Shown here piece by piece: positions 48,327 to 57,905 of a stretch of 64,000 nt of DNA. This DNA is from an uncultured SAR202 cluster bacterium (GTDB lineage Bacteria > Chloroflexota > Dehalococcoidia > Lucifugimonadales > Lucifugimonadaceae). The DNA is taken from contig CACNIC010000003.1 of NCBI GenBank assembly GCA_902620405.1, positions 43,471 through 107,470 of the forward strand. The letters are read 5' to 3'. Every line of letters starts with the position of its first letter. Position 1 is the first letter of the stretch. Made by a program: the position numbers and the translations under genes. The notes under the pieces were generated by a model that saw only the letters and a program-made list of their open reading frames with translations, did not search any database and was not told the DNA's origin.

Positions 48327-49520
48327 TTATATTTTTAGTTCGTCAAAAGCCTCTTCAAGGATTTCAATAGCTTTATTTATATCTCCTTCAGTTACATTCA
48401 AAGGAGGGAACAACCTTAAAGTATTTGGCCTTACTGCATTTACTAGTAAACCTTTTTCTAGACATAATTTCATTACATCTGGCGCCTTATTTTTTGAAAT
48501 TTCAACACCTATTAGTAAACCATATCCTCTAATTTCAACAATATTTGAGTGTCTTGATGCAAGGCCATCAAGCATTGATTTCAAATATTTACCGGCATCT
48601 GCACAATCAGATGCAATATCATTATCAATGATGTATTTTAGTGCTGACCAGCCAGCCGCAGTTGTTAAGGCATTTCCACCAAATGTACTACCATGATCGC
48701 CAGGCTCTAAAACTGAAAATCTTTCTTTGCATAAAAATGCACCTAATGGTGTCCCAGCTCCTAAAGCTTTGCCTAAAACCATTACATCAGGATCAAGACC
48801 AAATTTTTGATAACCAAACAATGTGCCTAACCTGCCCATTCCAGTTTGAACCTCGTCTACCATAAAAAGAATATTATTTTGATGGCACCATTCTTGGACT
48901 TCAAGTAAATAACTATGATCAGGAATATTTACTCCTCCCTCACCTTGGACAACTTCTAGCAATACAGCGCAAGTATTTTTCTTTGTTGCTTTTTTTATTG
49001 CTTCAATATTGTTATATTCAACGTTCACAAATCCTTCTGGCAGTGGTTGCCATTTTTCTTGATACTCTTTTTGCCCTGTCGCCGCCATCATTGCCAAAGT
49101 TCTTCCATGAAATGAGTTTTCCATAGTAATAATCTCATATGCTCCATCTAATTTATGCTTGCCCCACTTTCTTGCTAATTTACAAGCCCCTTCATTAGCT
49201 TCCGCTCCACTATTTGAAAAAAACACTCTGTCAAAACAAGAATTATCAATTAATAACTTTGCCAATTTTAGCTGTGGAATTGTATAAAAAAGATTTGTCA
49301 TCTGCATTATATTGTCCACTTGATATTTAATCGCATTTGAAACTGCAGGATGAGTGTGGCCTAAATTCATTACAGCCCACCCAGATGTAAAATCTAAATA
49401 TTTTTTTCCAGACTCATCCCATACTATTGTTCCTTGACCTTTCACCAAAACTAAAGGCAGCCTGTTTACAACCTGCATATAGTATGTAGATTCTAGTTTT
49501 TTCCAATCTGATGTTGTCAT
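48327..49520 (-). CDS. argD: Acetylornithine aminotransferase family protein
   Basis: FTSGWAVMNLGHTHPAV, FFSNSGAEANEGACKLARKWG, FMVDEVQTGMGRLGTLFGYQKFGLDPDVMVLGKALGAG, STFGGNAL. Confidence 0.95.
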   Translation of the reverse strand: MTTSDWKKLESTYYMQVVNRLPLVLVKGQGTIVWDESGKKYLDFTSGWAVMNLGHTHPAVSNAIKYQVDNIMQMTNLFYTIPQLKLAKLLIDNSCFDRVFFSNSGAEANEGACKLARKWGKHKLDGAYEIITMENSFHGRTLAMMAATGQKEYQEKWQPLPEGFVNVEYNNIEAIKKATKKNTCAVLLEVVQGEGGVNIPDHSYLLEVQEWCHQNNILFMVDEVQTGMGRLGTLFGYQKFGLDPDVMVLGKALGAGTPLGAFLCKERFSVLEPGDHGSTFGGNALTTAAGWSALKYIIDNDIASDCADAGKYLKSMLDGLASRHSNIVEIRGYGLLIGVEISKNKAPDVMKLCLEKGLLVNAVRPNTLRLFPPLNVTEGDINKAIEILEEAFDELKI

Positions 49521-49529
49521 TTTTTTTCC

Positions 49530-50312
49530 TTAATTTATAATTTCTGTTCCTACACGCTTTCCCTTGAATATATCTACCAAGGTGTTCCCGCTACCGTTTA
49601 TTATATGACTATGGTCAACCCCCTGCATTGAATCAATGCAAGATTGGAGTTTTGGGACCATGCCCCCAACAACAATTCCTGAATAAATAAGATTTTTTGC
49701 TTGATCAAGAGTCATTTTTGGTATTACTCTTCCTTTTTCGTCTTTGATTCCATCAACATCGGTTTGATAAATTAACTTATTTGCTCTCAAAGTTTTTGCA
49801 ATTTCTGATGCAACAAAGTCTGCATTTATGTTTAGTATGGACTCATCGATATTTTTTGGATTATGGTTAATTCCCAACGGTGAAATAACTGGAACAAAGT
49901 TATTATTTATCAAATTTTCAATTAAATCTGTATTTATACTTCTTATTTCGCCTACAAGACCTAGTTCTTTATTTGCTACATTGGCCATAATCATATTGCC
50001 TGATAGGCCAGAAATGCCAACTGCATTTATTTTTCTGTTATTTAAATAAGAAACTAATTTACTATTTACCAAACCTGATAATATTGAAATTGCAACTTCT
50101 AAAGTATTGCTATCTGTTTTCCTTAATCCCTTAACAAATTCTGGCCTAATACCTAATTTTGAACCCCATTCACTAACTGTTTTACCTCCACCATGAACAA
50201 TAATTATTGATTGCCCCATATCTAAAATATGGTTCAATTGAGATAAGTTTTTACCCCAATCATTAATTGTACTTCCACCAATTTTTATTACACTTAATCT
50301 TTCTGAATTCAT
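49530..50312 (-). CDS. argB: Acetylglutamate kinase
   Basis: VIKIGGSTI, IIVHGGGKTVSEWGSKLGI, INADFVASEIAKTLRANKLIYQTDVDGI, GGMVPKLQSCIDSM. Confidence 0.96.
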   Translation of the reverse strand: MNSERLSVIKIGGSTINDWGKNLSQLNHILDMGQSIIIVHGGGKTVSEWGSKLGIRPEFVKGLRKTDSNTLEVAISILSGLVNSKLVSYLNNRKINAVGISGLSGNMIMANVANKELGLVGEIRSINTDLIENLINNNFVPVISPLGINHNPKNIDESILNINADFVASEIAKTLRANKLIYQTDVDGIKDEKGRVIPKMTLDQAKNLIYSGIVVGGMVPKLQSCIDSMQGVDHSHIINGSGNTLVDIFKGKRVGTEIIN

Positions 50313-50314
50313 AT

Positions 50315-51514
50315 TTAAGTGGTATAAGCTGAGTTAAAGATTACGTATTCTTCTGTAAGGTCAGACCCCCATGCCATGCCCCTACCATTACCAATTCCCA
50401 AATCAATTACGATATCAATTTGGAATTTATTTAAAGCTGACAAAACAGATTGATAATGGAATGAAATTGATTTTCCTTCTTCTGCAATTTGTATTCCGTT
50501 AACATAAATTTTTATTTTATCCCTTAATATTTCAGCATTAGCATTTCCAATTGCCATCATTATTCTGCCCCAATTAGGATCTTTACCAAAAATTGCTGTT
50601 TTGACCAAAGAAGATGATACTACAACATTTGATACTTCAAGAGCATCATTTTCATTTTTTGCCCCTTTAACTTCAACAGTAATTAAATGACTTATGCCTT
50701 CACCATCTTCTGCTATTAATCGCGCTAAATGCTTCGTTACATAATCCATAGCTTCTTGGAATTCATCAATATCTTCTTTAGTATGGATTTTATTACCGGA
50801 TGCTCCATTCGACATTACAACAACAGTATCATTTGTACTAGTGTCTCCGTCTATATCAATTTGGTTGAAAGAATTTTTAACGGATTTTCTTAAAATTTTT
50901 GTTAAATTAGTTGATGATATGTCAGCATCAGTAGTTATGTAACTCAACATAGTGCCCATTTTTGGATGAATCATCCCGCTCCCTTTTGCTACTCCGCCAA
51001 TTTTATAAGATCCATTTTTAGAATTTACTTCTACTGAAATATTCTTTGTTTTTGAGTCAGTTGTAATTATAGCTCTCGAGAATTTTTCACCACCTTTTAC
51101 ATCAAGATTAAACTTTTCAATAGAACCTATAATTAAACCAACTGGTATTTCAACCCCTATGACCCCGGTACTACTCATTAAAAAAGGAAATTTAGACTGA
51201 AAAATCTCTTCACATTTATTTGTTATATTTTTTGCATCAATCAATCCTTGTTCACCAACACAACAATTTGCAGATCCGCTATTTACTATTATTCCTTTAA
51301 TTTTGCCTTTTACTTCTTTGCAGTAATCTATGGAAGAGCTTTTAATTTTATTATCGGTATATGTTGCTGCCCATTCGCAAGGGTATTCTGAAATTAGTAT
51401 TCCTAAATCTAATTTATCTTCACCTGCAGATTTTAATCCTGCGAAAATTCCATCAGCCATAAAGCCATCTGGTGATGTCACATTTCCGTTTTTTATCTTT
51501 TTAAATTTTTTCAT
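50315..51514 (-). CDS. argJ: Bifunctional glutamate N-acetyltransferase/ornithine acetyltransferase
   Basis: GIIVNSGSANCCVGEQG, MSSTGVIGVEIP, GGVAKGSGMIHPKMGTMLSYITTDA, DIDGDTSTNDTV. Confidence 0.97.
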   Translation of the reverse strand: MKKFKKIKNGNVTSPDGFMADGIFAGLKSAGEDKLDLGILISEYPCEWAATYTDNKIKSSSIDYCKEVKGKIKGIIVNSGSANCCVGEQGLIDAKNITNKCEEIFQSKFPFLMSSTGVIGVEIPVGLIIGSIEKFNLDVKGGEKFSRAIITTDSKTKNISVEVNSKNGSYKIGGVAKGSGMIHPKMGTMLSYITTDADISSTNLTKILRKSVKNSFNQIDIDGDTSTNDTVVVMSNGASGNKIHTKEDIDEFQEAMDYVTKHLARLIAEDGEGISHLITVEVKGAKNENDALEVSNVVVSSSLVKTAIFGKDPNWGRIMMAIGNANAEILRDKIKIYVNGIQIAEEGKSISFHYQSVLSALNKFQIDIVIDLGIGNGRGMAWGSDLTEEYVIFNSAYTT

Positions 51515-51599
51515 ATAATATAAGTAAGTAATATTTGATAGTTGATACTTTAAATCATTTTCATATCAATCTCCATTACAAGCCACAATTTATAACATA

Positions 51600-52520
51600 A
51601 TGAAAAAAGAAAAAATACTTATTACAGGTGGATCCGGTTTTGTTGGTACTAATTTAATTGACAAATTGCCAAAGGATATTTATGAAATTTTTTCCATTGA
51701 TATTGAAAAGCCAAAAATTAATTTTGATGTTGTTAAATATGAAAAAATTGATATTAGGTCTAAGCATATTGGAAGTCTAATTAAAGATATTGACCCAAAG
51801 ATAATTTTGCATTTAGCAGCACAATCGAGTGTATCTGTGTCTTCAAAAAATCCTGTTTTGGATAACGATGTAAATCTTAGTGGCTCACTAAATCTTTTTT
51901 TAAGTTCAACTAAATCTAATGTTGAACAATTTATATCATTCTCAACTGGTGGTGCTATTTACGGGGAAGAATTAGGAAAAAATTTTAAGGAAAGTGATGA
52001 TACAAAGCCTTTAAGTCCTTATGGAATTTCAAAATTAAACTTTGAAAATTATTTAAACTATTTCTCTGCAATTAAAAAATTTAAATGTAAAACAATAATA
52101 ATAAGGCCAAGCAATATATATGGACCTTGGCAAAACCCTCATGGCGAAGCCGGAGTGGTTTCAATTTTTGCAGAGAAAATGCTTAAAAATGAAAATGTTT
52201 CCATTTTTGGAAATGGTGATGAATATAGAGACTATATTTATGTAGACGACGTTATAGATTTTGTACTTAAAATTATAAATTCTAAAGAAATTGGAACATT
52301 TAATATTTCAAGTGGAGAAATTACTAAAACAATTGAAATATTTGATTATATTTCTAATATCATTGGGTATAAAAAGCCACCAATCTTTCTTGAGAAAAGG
52401 GAAGGGGATATATTTGGCATTGAAATAGATAATTCAAAATCTAGAAGTATTGGCTGGTCACCAAATTATAATTTGAAGGCTGGACTAGAAAGCACAGTAA
52501 GTTTTTTAAAGGATTCATGA
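51600..52520 (+). CDS. NAD-dependent epimerase/dehydratase (UDP-sugar epimerase-like)
   Basis: ILITGGSGFVGTNLID, HLAAQSSVSVSSKNP, YGISKLNFENYL, IIIRPSNIYGPWQNP. Confidence 0.94.
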   Translation: MKKEKILITGGSGFVGTNLIDKLPKDIYEIFSIDIEKPKINFDVVKYEKIDIRSKHIGSLIKDIDPKIILHLAAQSSVSVSSKNPVLDNDVNLSGSLNLFLSSTKSNVEQFISFSTGGAIYGEELGKNFKESDDTKPLSPYGISKLNFENYLNYFSAIKKFKCKTIIIRPSNIYGPWQNPHGEAGVVSIFAEKMLKNENVSIFGNGDEYRDYIYVDDVIDFVLKIINSKEIGTFNISSGEITKTIEIFDYISNIIGYKKPPIFLEKREGDIFGIEIDNSKSRSIGWSPNYNLKAGLESTVSFLKDS

Positions 52521-55321
52521 GTCAATTAAGAATAAATATAGATAAATATTTTCCAAGTATTATATTTTTTGGATTAAGCCTTATATTGTTTATGCCTTTA
52601 GTTGTTTCGCCTGAAACTGTTTTCCCTTATGTTGTTGGAAAGTCTATGTGGCTAAAAGGGATTATATATTTCCTAAGCGGCATCTATTTAATTTTGTTAA
52701 CTTCTAATAAATCTTATTTGCCAGATAAGAATTCATTAATTCTAATTTTTTCAATATTTGTCCTTATTCAATCTCTAGCAGCATTAGCAGGATCTAGCCC
52801 AGTTAATAGTTTTTGGAGTAATTGGGAAAGAATGGAAGGGGTTACAGATTATTTTCATTGGTTATTATTGATTATTGTTTCAAGTTCAGTTCTAAGAAAA
52901 GAAAAATCATGGATTAAATTATTAAAAATAAATGTTTTTGCTGGGTTTGTAGTTTCTTTATTGGGTTTATTAGAATTTTTTGATTTAGTTATTCCAATAT
53001 TATTTGGTTTAGATATATTCCCAAGTGTTGTTAATCCAGAACGATCTTACACATTGGGAGAGAGAGTTGAATCTACCATTGGAAACCCAGCATACCTAGC
53101 TTCATATCTTTCTATTATTTCTTTTATGTCAATTGGATTAATTATTAGAGAATTTCAAATAAGCTATATTGATTCAATAAAAAAGACATATTTGAATTTT
53201 GGCACAACTTCAAAGTTATTTGTATGGATATCAACATCAGGTTTAGTAGTTTCTATATGGACTATTTTTAATTCAGGTTCAAGAGGCTCACTAATAGGTA
53301 TATTTACAGGACTAATATTTGCAATTTCAATACTAGTTTATAGAAGGGAGGATTTAAGAAAATATTTATATGGCCTTTTGACTGTATTAGGGTCCCTTAT
53401 AGTAGTTTTTATTTTATTAACAAATTTTATTGAATCACAGAGGTACGAGATTAAAAACACTGTTTTAAAAAGTTATATTCCTGAAGAAGTTATTGCAAGT
53501 GAAGAGTTGCCATTTTCTTTTGAAGGAATCTTAGATGTTGGAACCAATGCCTCCAAAGAAATAAATAATATTTTGAGTCAGTTAAATTTTTTGAGAGTAT
53601 TTCAAGATGCTGAAAGAAGCTCAGGTTCTAGTTTGGACATGAAGAGTTTAAGTAAATTAATTGAAGAAAATAACTATTACCCTGATGAAAAAGAGATTTA
53701 CTGTTCAAATGAGATGATGTTATATTTTTGGGCTACTAATAGGTATTCATTTAGAGAATGTACCTCAGGAATGAAAGTCATTTCAATTTTTGGGCCAGGA
53801 ATTTCATATCCTTTTAAATCAGGTTTTAACATAAATGATCGAGAATATGCATGGGATATAGCTATAAAAGGTTTCTTATCTAAACCATTATTTGGTGTTG
53901 GCCCTGAAAATTTTCCTATTCTTCACTATAAATATCTTGACCTTAGTATGAATGACAATAAGCCACATTTAGATAGGGCACATAACCAAATTTTGCACGT
54001 TTTATCAACTTCAGGAATTTTTGGTGGTATTTCTCTAATTGCATTATGGATAACTATATTATTTTTATTGATTAAAAAAATCCATTCAAGCAAATTTTAT
54101 ATTTTCTGGATTATGTTAGCGTCTGCATTTTTATCATATGCAATTTCCGTTATGTTTATTTTTCCTGTTTCTTCAACTTATTTACAATTTATATTAATAA
54201 TATCTCTGCTATCTAAATCTTCTGAAGTTAAAGATGTTTCAAATATAGTAGAAAATAACGAAGAGCGTTTCACAAAAGATTCAATATCAGTTGTAACTTC
54301 AATTATTACTTTAGCAGTTGTCTTTATAATGGTTAGAAGCTTTATATATATTCCTTTCGAATCAGCAAAAGTTACACCTCCTCTTGGAAATCCAACCTCA
54401 GTTATAGAAATTCAAGAAAACATAAATAAATTTCCAAAATTAGCAAATTACGGAAGACAAGAATTATTTTATATTTTAATTAGAGATTATGACCAAATGC
54501 TTTCTGATGCTAATAGTCAAGGGAAATTTGCTGAGAGTTATAATTCCTTAAAAATAATTATTGATCAAGAATATAATGCGGCAGTAAATATTGAGCCAGA
54601 TAACTTTAATATTCACTTTGCTGTAGCAAGTCTTTATTTAAACTTATCAAAATATGAAGCATCAAATATTGATAAAGTTTCTTCGATTGTAAATGAACTG
54701 GAGAGACTGTCTCCAAATTCTGTTCAAACACTTGAAATAAAAATTAGGTTGTCGTTATTAAAAAATGATGATATTGAGGCTGAAAAATTAATAATTAAAT
54801 GGCGCGAATTCATGCCATACCAAGTTAAAGGTTTTTGGGATGAAAATTTGGCAATCACTAAAGGTGAATTAATACCTGATGTTGAATTGAATTGTAAAAA
54901 TGACCAATACCCTACAGATAAACCCCAGTTTGATGATTCCAATTTACTATATACAAATGAACTTGAAGGTGGTGTAGTTGTTGGTATTAAAAAAGAAGCT
55001 GATGAAGATGCAAAGTCAGTTGTTCCTGGCACAATTGTTAAAATGGATTATGTTGGTTGGTTACCTACAGGATGCTTATTTGACAGCTCTTTCTTGCCTG
55101 GAATGAATCCTTTAAGTTTTTTGGTAGGAAATAACCAAGCGATACCTGGAATTGAAGAGTCAATAATAACTCTTAAGGTAGGCAATATTGCAAGAATAGT
55201 TATACCACCTGAAAAAGCTTATGGAACAATTGGAATAAGTGGATTGATACCTCCAAATTCACCACTATATTTTGAAGTTGAGATTCTGGATGTAGAGACA
55301 ACTGGAGAAAAAATTGATTAA
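52517..55321 (+). CDS. O-antigen ligase/polymerase (Wzy_C-like) membrane protein fused to TPR-like region and C-terminal FKBP-type PPIase
   Basis: Multi-TM N-terminus with ERVESTIGNPAYLASYL, FNSGSRGSLIGIFTG, FGVGPENFPILHYKYL...LDRAHNQILHVLSTSGIFG. C-terminal FKBP (VVPGTIVKMDYVGWLPTGCLFDSSF...IPPEKAYGTIGISGLIPPNSPLYFEVEILDV). Confidence 0.9.
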   Translation: MSQLRINIDKYFPSIIFFGLSLILFMPLVVSPETVFPYVVGKSMWLKGIIYFLSGIYLILLTSNKSYLPDKNSLILIFSIFVLIQSLAALAGSSPVNSFWSNWERMEGVTDYFHWLLLIIVSSSVLRKEKSWIKLLKINVFAGFVVSLLGLLEFFDLVIPILFGLDIFPSVVNPERSYTLGERVESTIGNPAYLASYLSIISFMSIGLIIREFQISYIDSIKKTYLNFGTTSKLFVWISTSGLVVSIWTIFNSGSRGSLIGIFTGLIFAISILVYRREDLRKYLYGLLTVLGSLIVVFILLTNFIESQRYEIKNTVLKSYIPEEVIASEELPFSFEGILDVGTNASKEINNILSQLNFLRVFQDAERSSGSSLDMKSLSKLIEENNYYPDEKEIYCSNEMMLYFWATNRYSFRECTSGMKVISIFGPGISYPFKSGFNINDREYAWDIAIKGFLSKPLFGVGPENFPILHYKYLDLSMNDNKPHLDRAHNQILHVLSTSGIFGGISLIALWITILFLLIKKIHSSKFYIFWIMLASAFLSYAISVMFIFPVSSTYLQFILIISLLSKSSEVKDVSNIVENNEERFTKDSISVVTSIITLAVVFIMVRSFIYIPFESAKVTPPLGNPTSVIEIQENINKFPKLANYGRQELFYILIRDYDQMLSDANSQGKFAESYNSLKIIIDQEYNAAVNIEPDNFNIHFAVASLYLNLSKYEASNIDKVSSIVNELERLSPNSVQTLEIKIRLSLLKNDDIEAEKLIIKWREFMPYQVKGFWDENLAITKGELIPDVELNCKNDQYPTDKPQFDDSNLLYTNELEGGVVVGIKKEADEDAKSVVPGTIVKMDYVGWLPTGCLFDSSFLPGMNPLSFLVGNNQAIPGIEESIITLKVGNIARIVIPPEKAYGTIGISGLIPPNSPLYFEVEILDVETTGEKID

Positions 55322-55932
55322 TTTTCAGGTGAATCCCATCTTGCAAAAATACTATTAAAAACCGAAAGTATAATAATTTTTAAATCAAAAAATAAACTCA
55401 TTTTTTCTATATATTCTATATCGAATTTAATTTTTTCACCTGGCTCCAAGTCGTATGAGCCACTTATTTGAGCTAATCCTGATAAACCTGGTGTCACTTT
55501 AAGCCTTTCATCAAATTCAGGAATTCTTTTAATAAATTCATTATGTAGTTCAGGTCTTTCCGCTCTGGGTCCAACGAAACTCATTTCTCCTCTAATAATA
55601 TTTAATAACTGAGGTATTTCATCTAATGCGGTTTTTCTTAAAATATGACCAATCTTTGTAATTCTAGGATCATTTTTTGTTGACCATACGGCTCCAGAAA
55701 CTTTTTCAGCATCTGGTATCATTGTCCTAAATTTATATACTTTAAATATATTTTTATTTTTACCTATCCTATTTTGAGAATAAAAAATTGGTCCCCTATC
55801 TTCAAGCCAAATTAGTAAAGGTATAATAAATATAACTACAATCCAAAGTGGCCATAATAATGGAAATAATAAGCCTCCAAAAACTAAAGATAAATCAAGT
55901 AATCTTTTAAGCTTATAAGTCTTAATATTCAT
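55318..55932 (-). CDS. Bacterial sugar transferase (polyprenyl-phosphate glycosyl-1-phosphate transferase)
   Basis: KRLLDLSLVFGGLL, GPIFYSQNRIGKNKNIFKVYKFRTM, LRKTALDEIPQLLNIIRGEMSFVGPRAERPEL, TPGLSGLAQISGSYDL. Confidence 0.96.
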   Translation of the reverse strand: MNIKTYKLKRLLDLSLVFGGLLFPLLWPLWIVVIFIIPLLIWLEDRGPIFYSQNRIGKNKNIFKVYKFRTMIPDAEKVSGAVWSTKNDPRITKIGHILRKTALDEIPQLLNIIRGEMSFVGPRAERPELHNEFIKRIPEFDERLKVTPGLSGLAQISGSYDLEPGEKIKFDIEYIEKMSLFFDLKIIILSVFNSIFARWDSPEN

Positions 55933-56996
55933 TGTTTATTCCATCCTCCTGATAACCATCTGAACAAACCATATAAAAACCCCATGCCCCAAGATATATG
56001 CATTGATAAAACTATGAATGGTATTAAAAAGATAGAGGTTATCGAAGAAGATTTTGAACAAATTAATACTATTAGTAGCAGCCATAAGATTGATATGAAC
56101 CCAAAGAAAGAATTTAAAAAAATTAAAAAATTACCTTGAATCATAATATTGGAAATTACAATACTTAAAATAAATAAAACAAATAAAACTGGAGCTAATT
56201 GTCTTAATTTTAAGGATTCGGGGTGAACAGAAAGAGTCTTTGTTTTCCATAAACCATACCTGAAAAATTGCTTTATTAGCCCAAATAAAGAACTTCTTAC
56301 AAAGTAATCTACGATCAAATCAGTGATTAATATTACTTTTTTGCCACTTTTTCTCAACCTTATATTCAGTTCATAATCTTCGTTAATTTGAAACTCCTCA
56401 TTGAACCCACTATGTTCTAATAGATCCAAAGTTCTCCAACAACCAAGATAGACTGTGTCTGTTTCAAGGTATTTATCTGAATCTAATGGGTCAGATTTTA
56501 TTTTTCTATAATTCACACCACCCATTGCATACCCTGAATTCATCACATCAGCAATAACCTTTGTAAAATAACTGGTACCAACAGCTCTTTGAATAGATCC
56601 TGCATTTCCACCACTACTATCAATTATGGCTTGCCAACATTCAAAGATGTAATCTTTTGGATATATTGAATGGGCATCGGCTCGAATAATTATTGAGTTA
56701 TCTTTTTTATATTTACTATTCTCAATTCCAATGTTCATCGCATATGATTGATATAAATTAGGATTTTTAAATATTTTTAAATTTAAATCTTCAAATTTTT
56801 CATTTATTATCTCAATTGTTTTATCTGTGCTCATTCCATCAACAATGATGAATTGAACATTAAATTTATCTGAATCAATACTTCTGCAATTCAAAAGGGA
56901 TTTTATACAATTTTCAATAAATTTTTCTTCATTTCTTGTTGGAATAATTACTGAAATATCAACTATAGAATTCTCCTTAATCATTTCTAATACCAA
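55929..56996 (-). CDS. Family 2 glycosyltransferase with C-terminal TM region (ExoA-like)
   Basis: ISVIIPTRNEEKFIENCIKSLL, VDGMSTDKTIEI, IIRADAHSIYPKDY, INEDYELNIRLRKSGKKV. Confidence 0.92.
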   Translation of the reverse strand: MVLEMIKENSIVDISVIIPTRNEEKFIENCIKSLLNCRSIDSDKFNVQFIIVDGMSTDKTIEIINEKFEDLNLKIFKNPNLYQSYAMNIGIENSKYKKDNSIIIRADAHSIYPKDYIFECWQAIIDSSGGNAGSIQRAVGTSYFTKVIADVMNSGYAMGGVNYRKIKSDPLDSDKYLETDTVYLGCWRTLDLLEHSGFNEEFQINEDYELNIRLRKSGKKVILITDLIVDYFVRSSLFGLIKQFFRYGLWKTKTLSVHPESLKLRQLAPVLFVLFILSIVISNIMIQGNFLIFLNSFFGFISILWLLLIVLICSKSSSITSIFLIPFIVLSMHISWGMGFLYGLFRWLSGGWNKQ

Positions 56997-57904
56997 AGCC
57001 TTCCATTATTTTTTTTCAAATACTTTAAAGCTTTTAATTTAAATGGATTCCTGTTTTTGGTGTTCAATTTACTAAAGCCTTCTGATAAAGCTAAAAAGAA
57101 TTTTAGCAATTTAAAATTTATTACTGACTTAATAAAATAAAATGAACACCATATTGATAAATGAACAATTAAATATATTAATGGTAAGTGTTTATAAGAA
57201 ACCCATATTCTATTTCTGATACTGTAATATGCTTCATCTTTTAATTTACTTCTTTTATCAACTACTGATTTTTTGGGCTCGTGAATAATTTCAATTTCAG
57301 GATAATAAATGATTTTTTTATTTTCCTTAATTATTTCTGAACTTATATCAAGTTCTTCAAGGCCATAAAAAAGATCATTGTCATATCCACCGACTTTAAC
57401 AAATGTTTCTCTAAGCAACACATGGCCAGCTCCAATATAGTAAGAAACGCCTGATTCAATATCCTGAATATTTTTAGTTAAAAATCTTTTTAATTTACTA
57501 AATGGGATCTGCAGGCCATCTGAATCCTCTCTTAAAATAATTTTAAAGGCCATTCCAGCTATTTCTTCACTAGAAGAGAATTTAATTAAAATCTTCTCTA
57601 AAGAATCTTTATTTACAAAGTATGCATCATCATCGAGAAATACCATGACCGACCCTTCAGAAGCCTCAACTAATTTATTTCTTGCACCTGCAACCCCAGA
57701 AGGTTTATCAGACCTTATCCACTTTATTGACTGACCCTTGAACTTATCTTCAATCTGTTCTCTAATATTAATTTCGGAGGCATCATCCAAGACAACTATG
57801 TTAGCTTTAATAGTTTGATCTAAAGAACTTTGAATTGCTCTTTGGATTTCTTCGACCCTATCTTTTGTTGCAATCAATACAGTTATGTCTTTTTCAGTAA
57901 ACAT
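56987..57904 (-). CDS. Family 2 glycosyltransferase
   Basis: ITVLIATKDRVEEIQRAIQSSLDQ, VLDDASE, GVAGARNKLVEASEGSVMVFLDDDAYF. Confidence 0.92.
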   Translation of the reverse strand: MFTEKDITVLIATKDRVEEIQRAIQSSLDQTIKANIVVLDDASEINIREQIEDKFKGQSIKWIRSDKPSGVAGARNKLVEASEGSVMVFLDDDAYFVNKDSLEKILIKFSSSEEIAGMAFKIILREDSDGLQIPFSKLKRFLTKNIQDIESGVSYYIGAGHVLLRETFVKVGGYDNDLFYGLEELDISSEIIKENKKIIYYPEIEIIHEPKKSVVDKRSKLKDEAYYSIRNRIWVSYKHLPLIYLIVHLSIWCSFYFIKSVINFKLLKFFLALSEGFSKLNTKNRNPFKLKALKYLKKNNGRLWY

Positions 57905-57905
57905 T

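Noticed and set aside
54724-55032. Antisense ORF (102 aa) under the ligase-FKBP gene
   Set aside because: Lies wholly inside a well-supported CDS, shows no recognisable motif, and has the composition of a complementary-strand reading.
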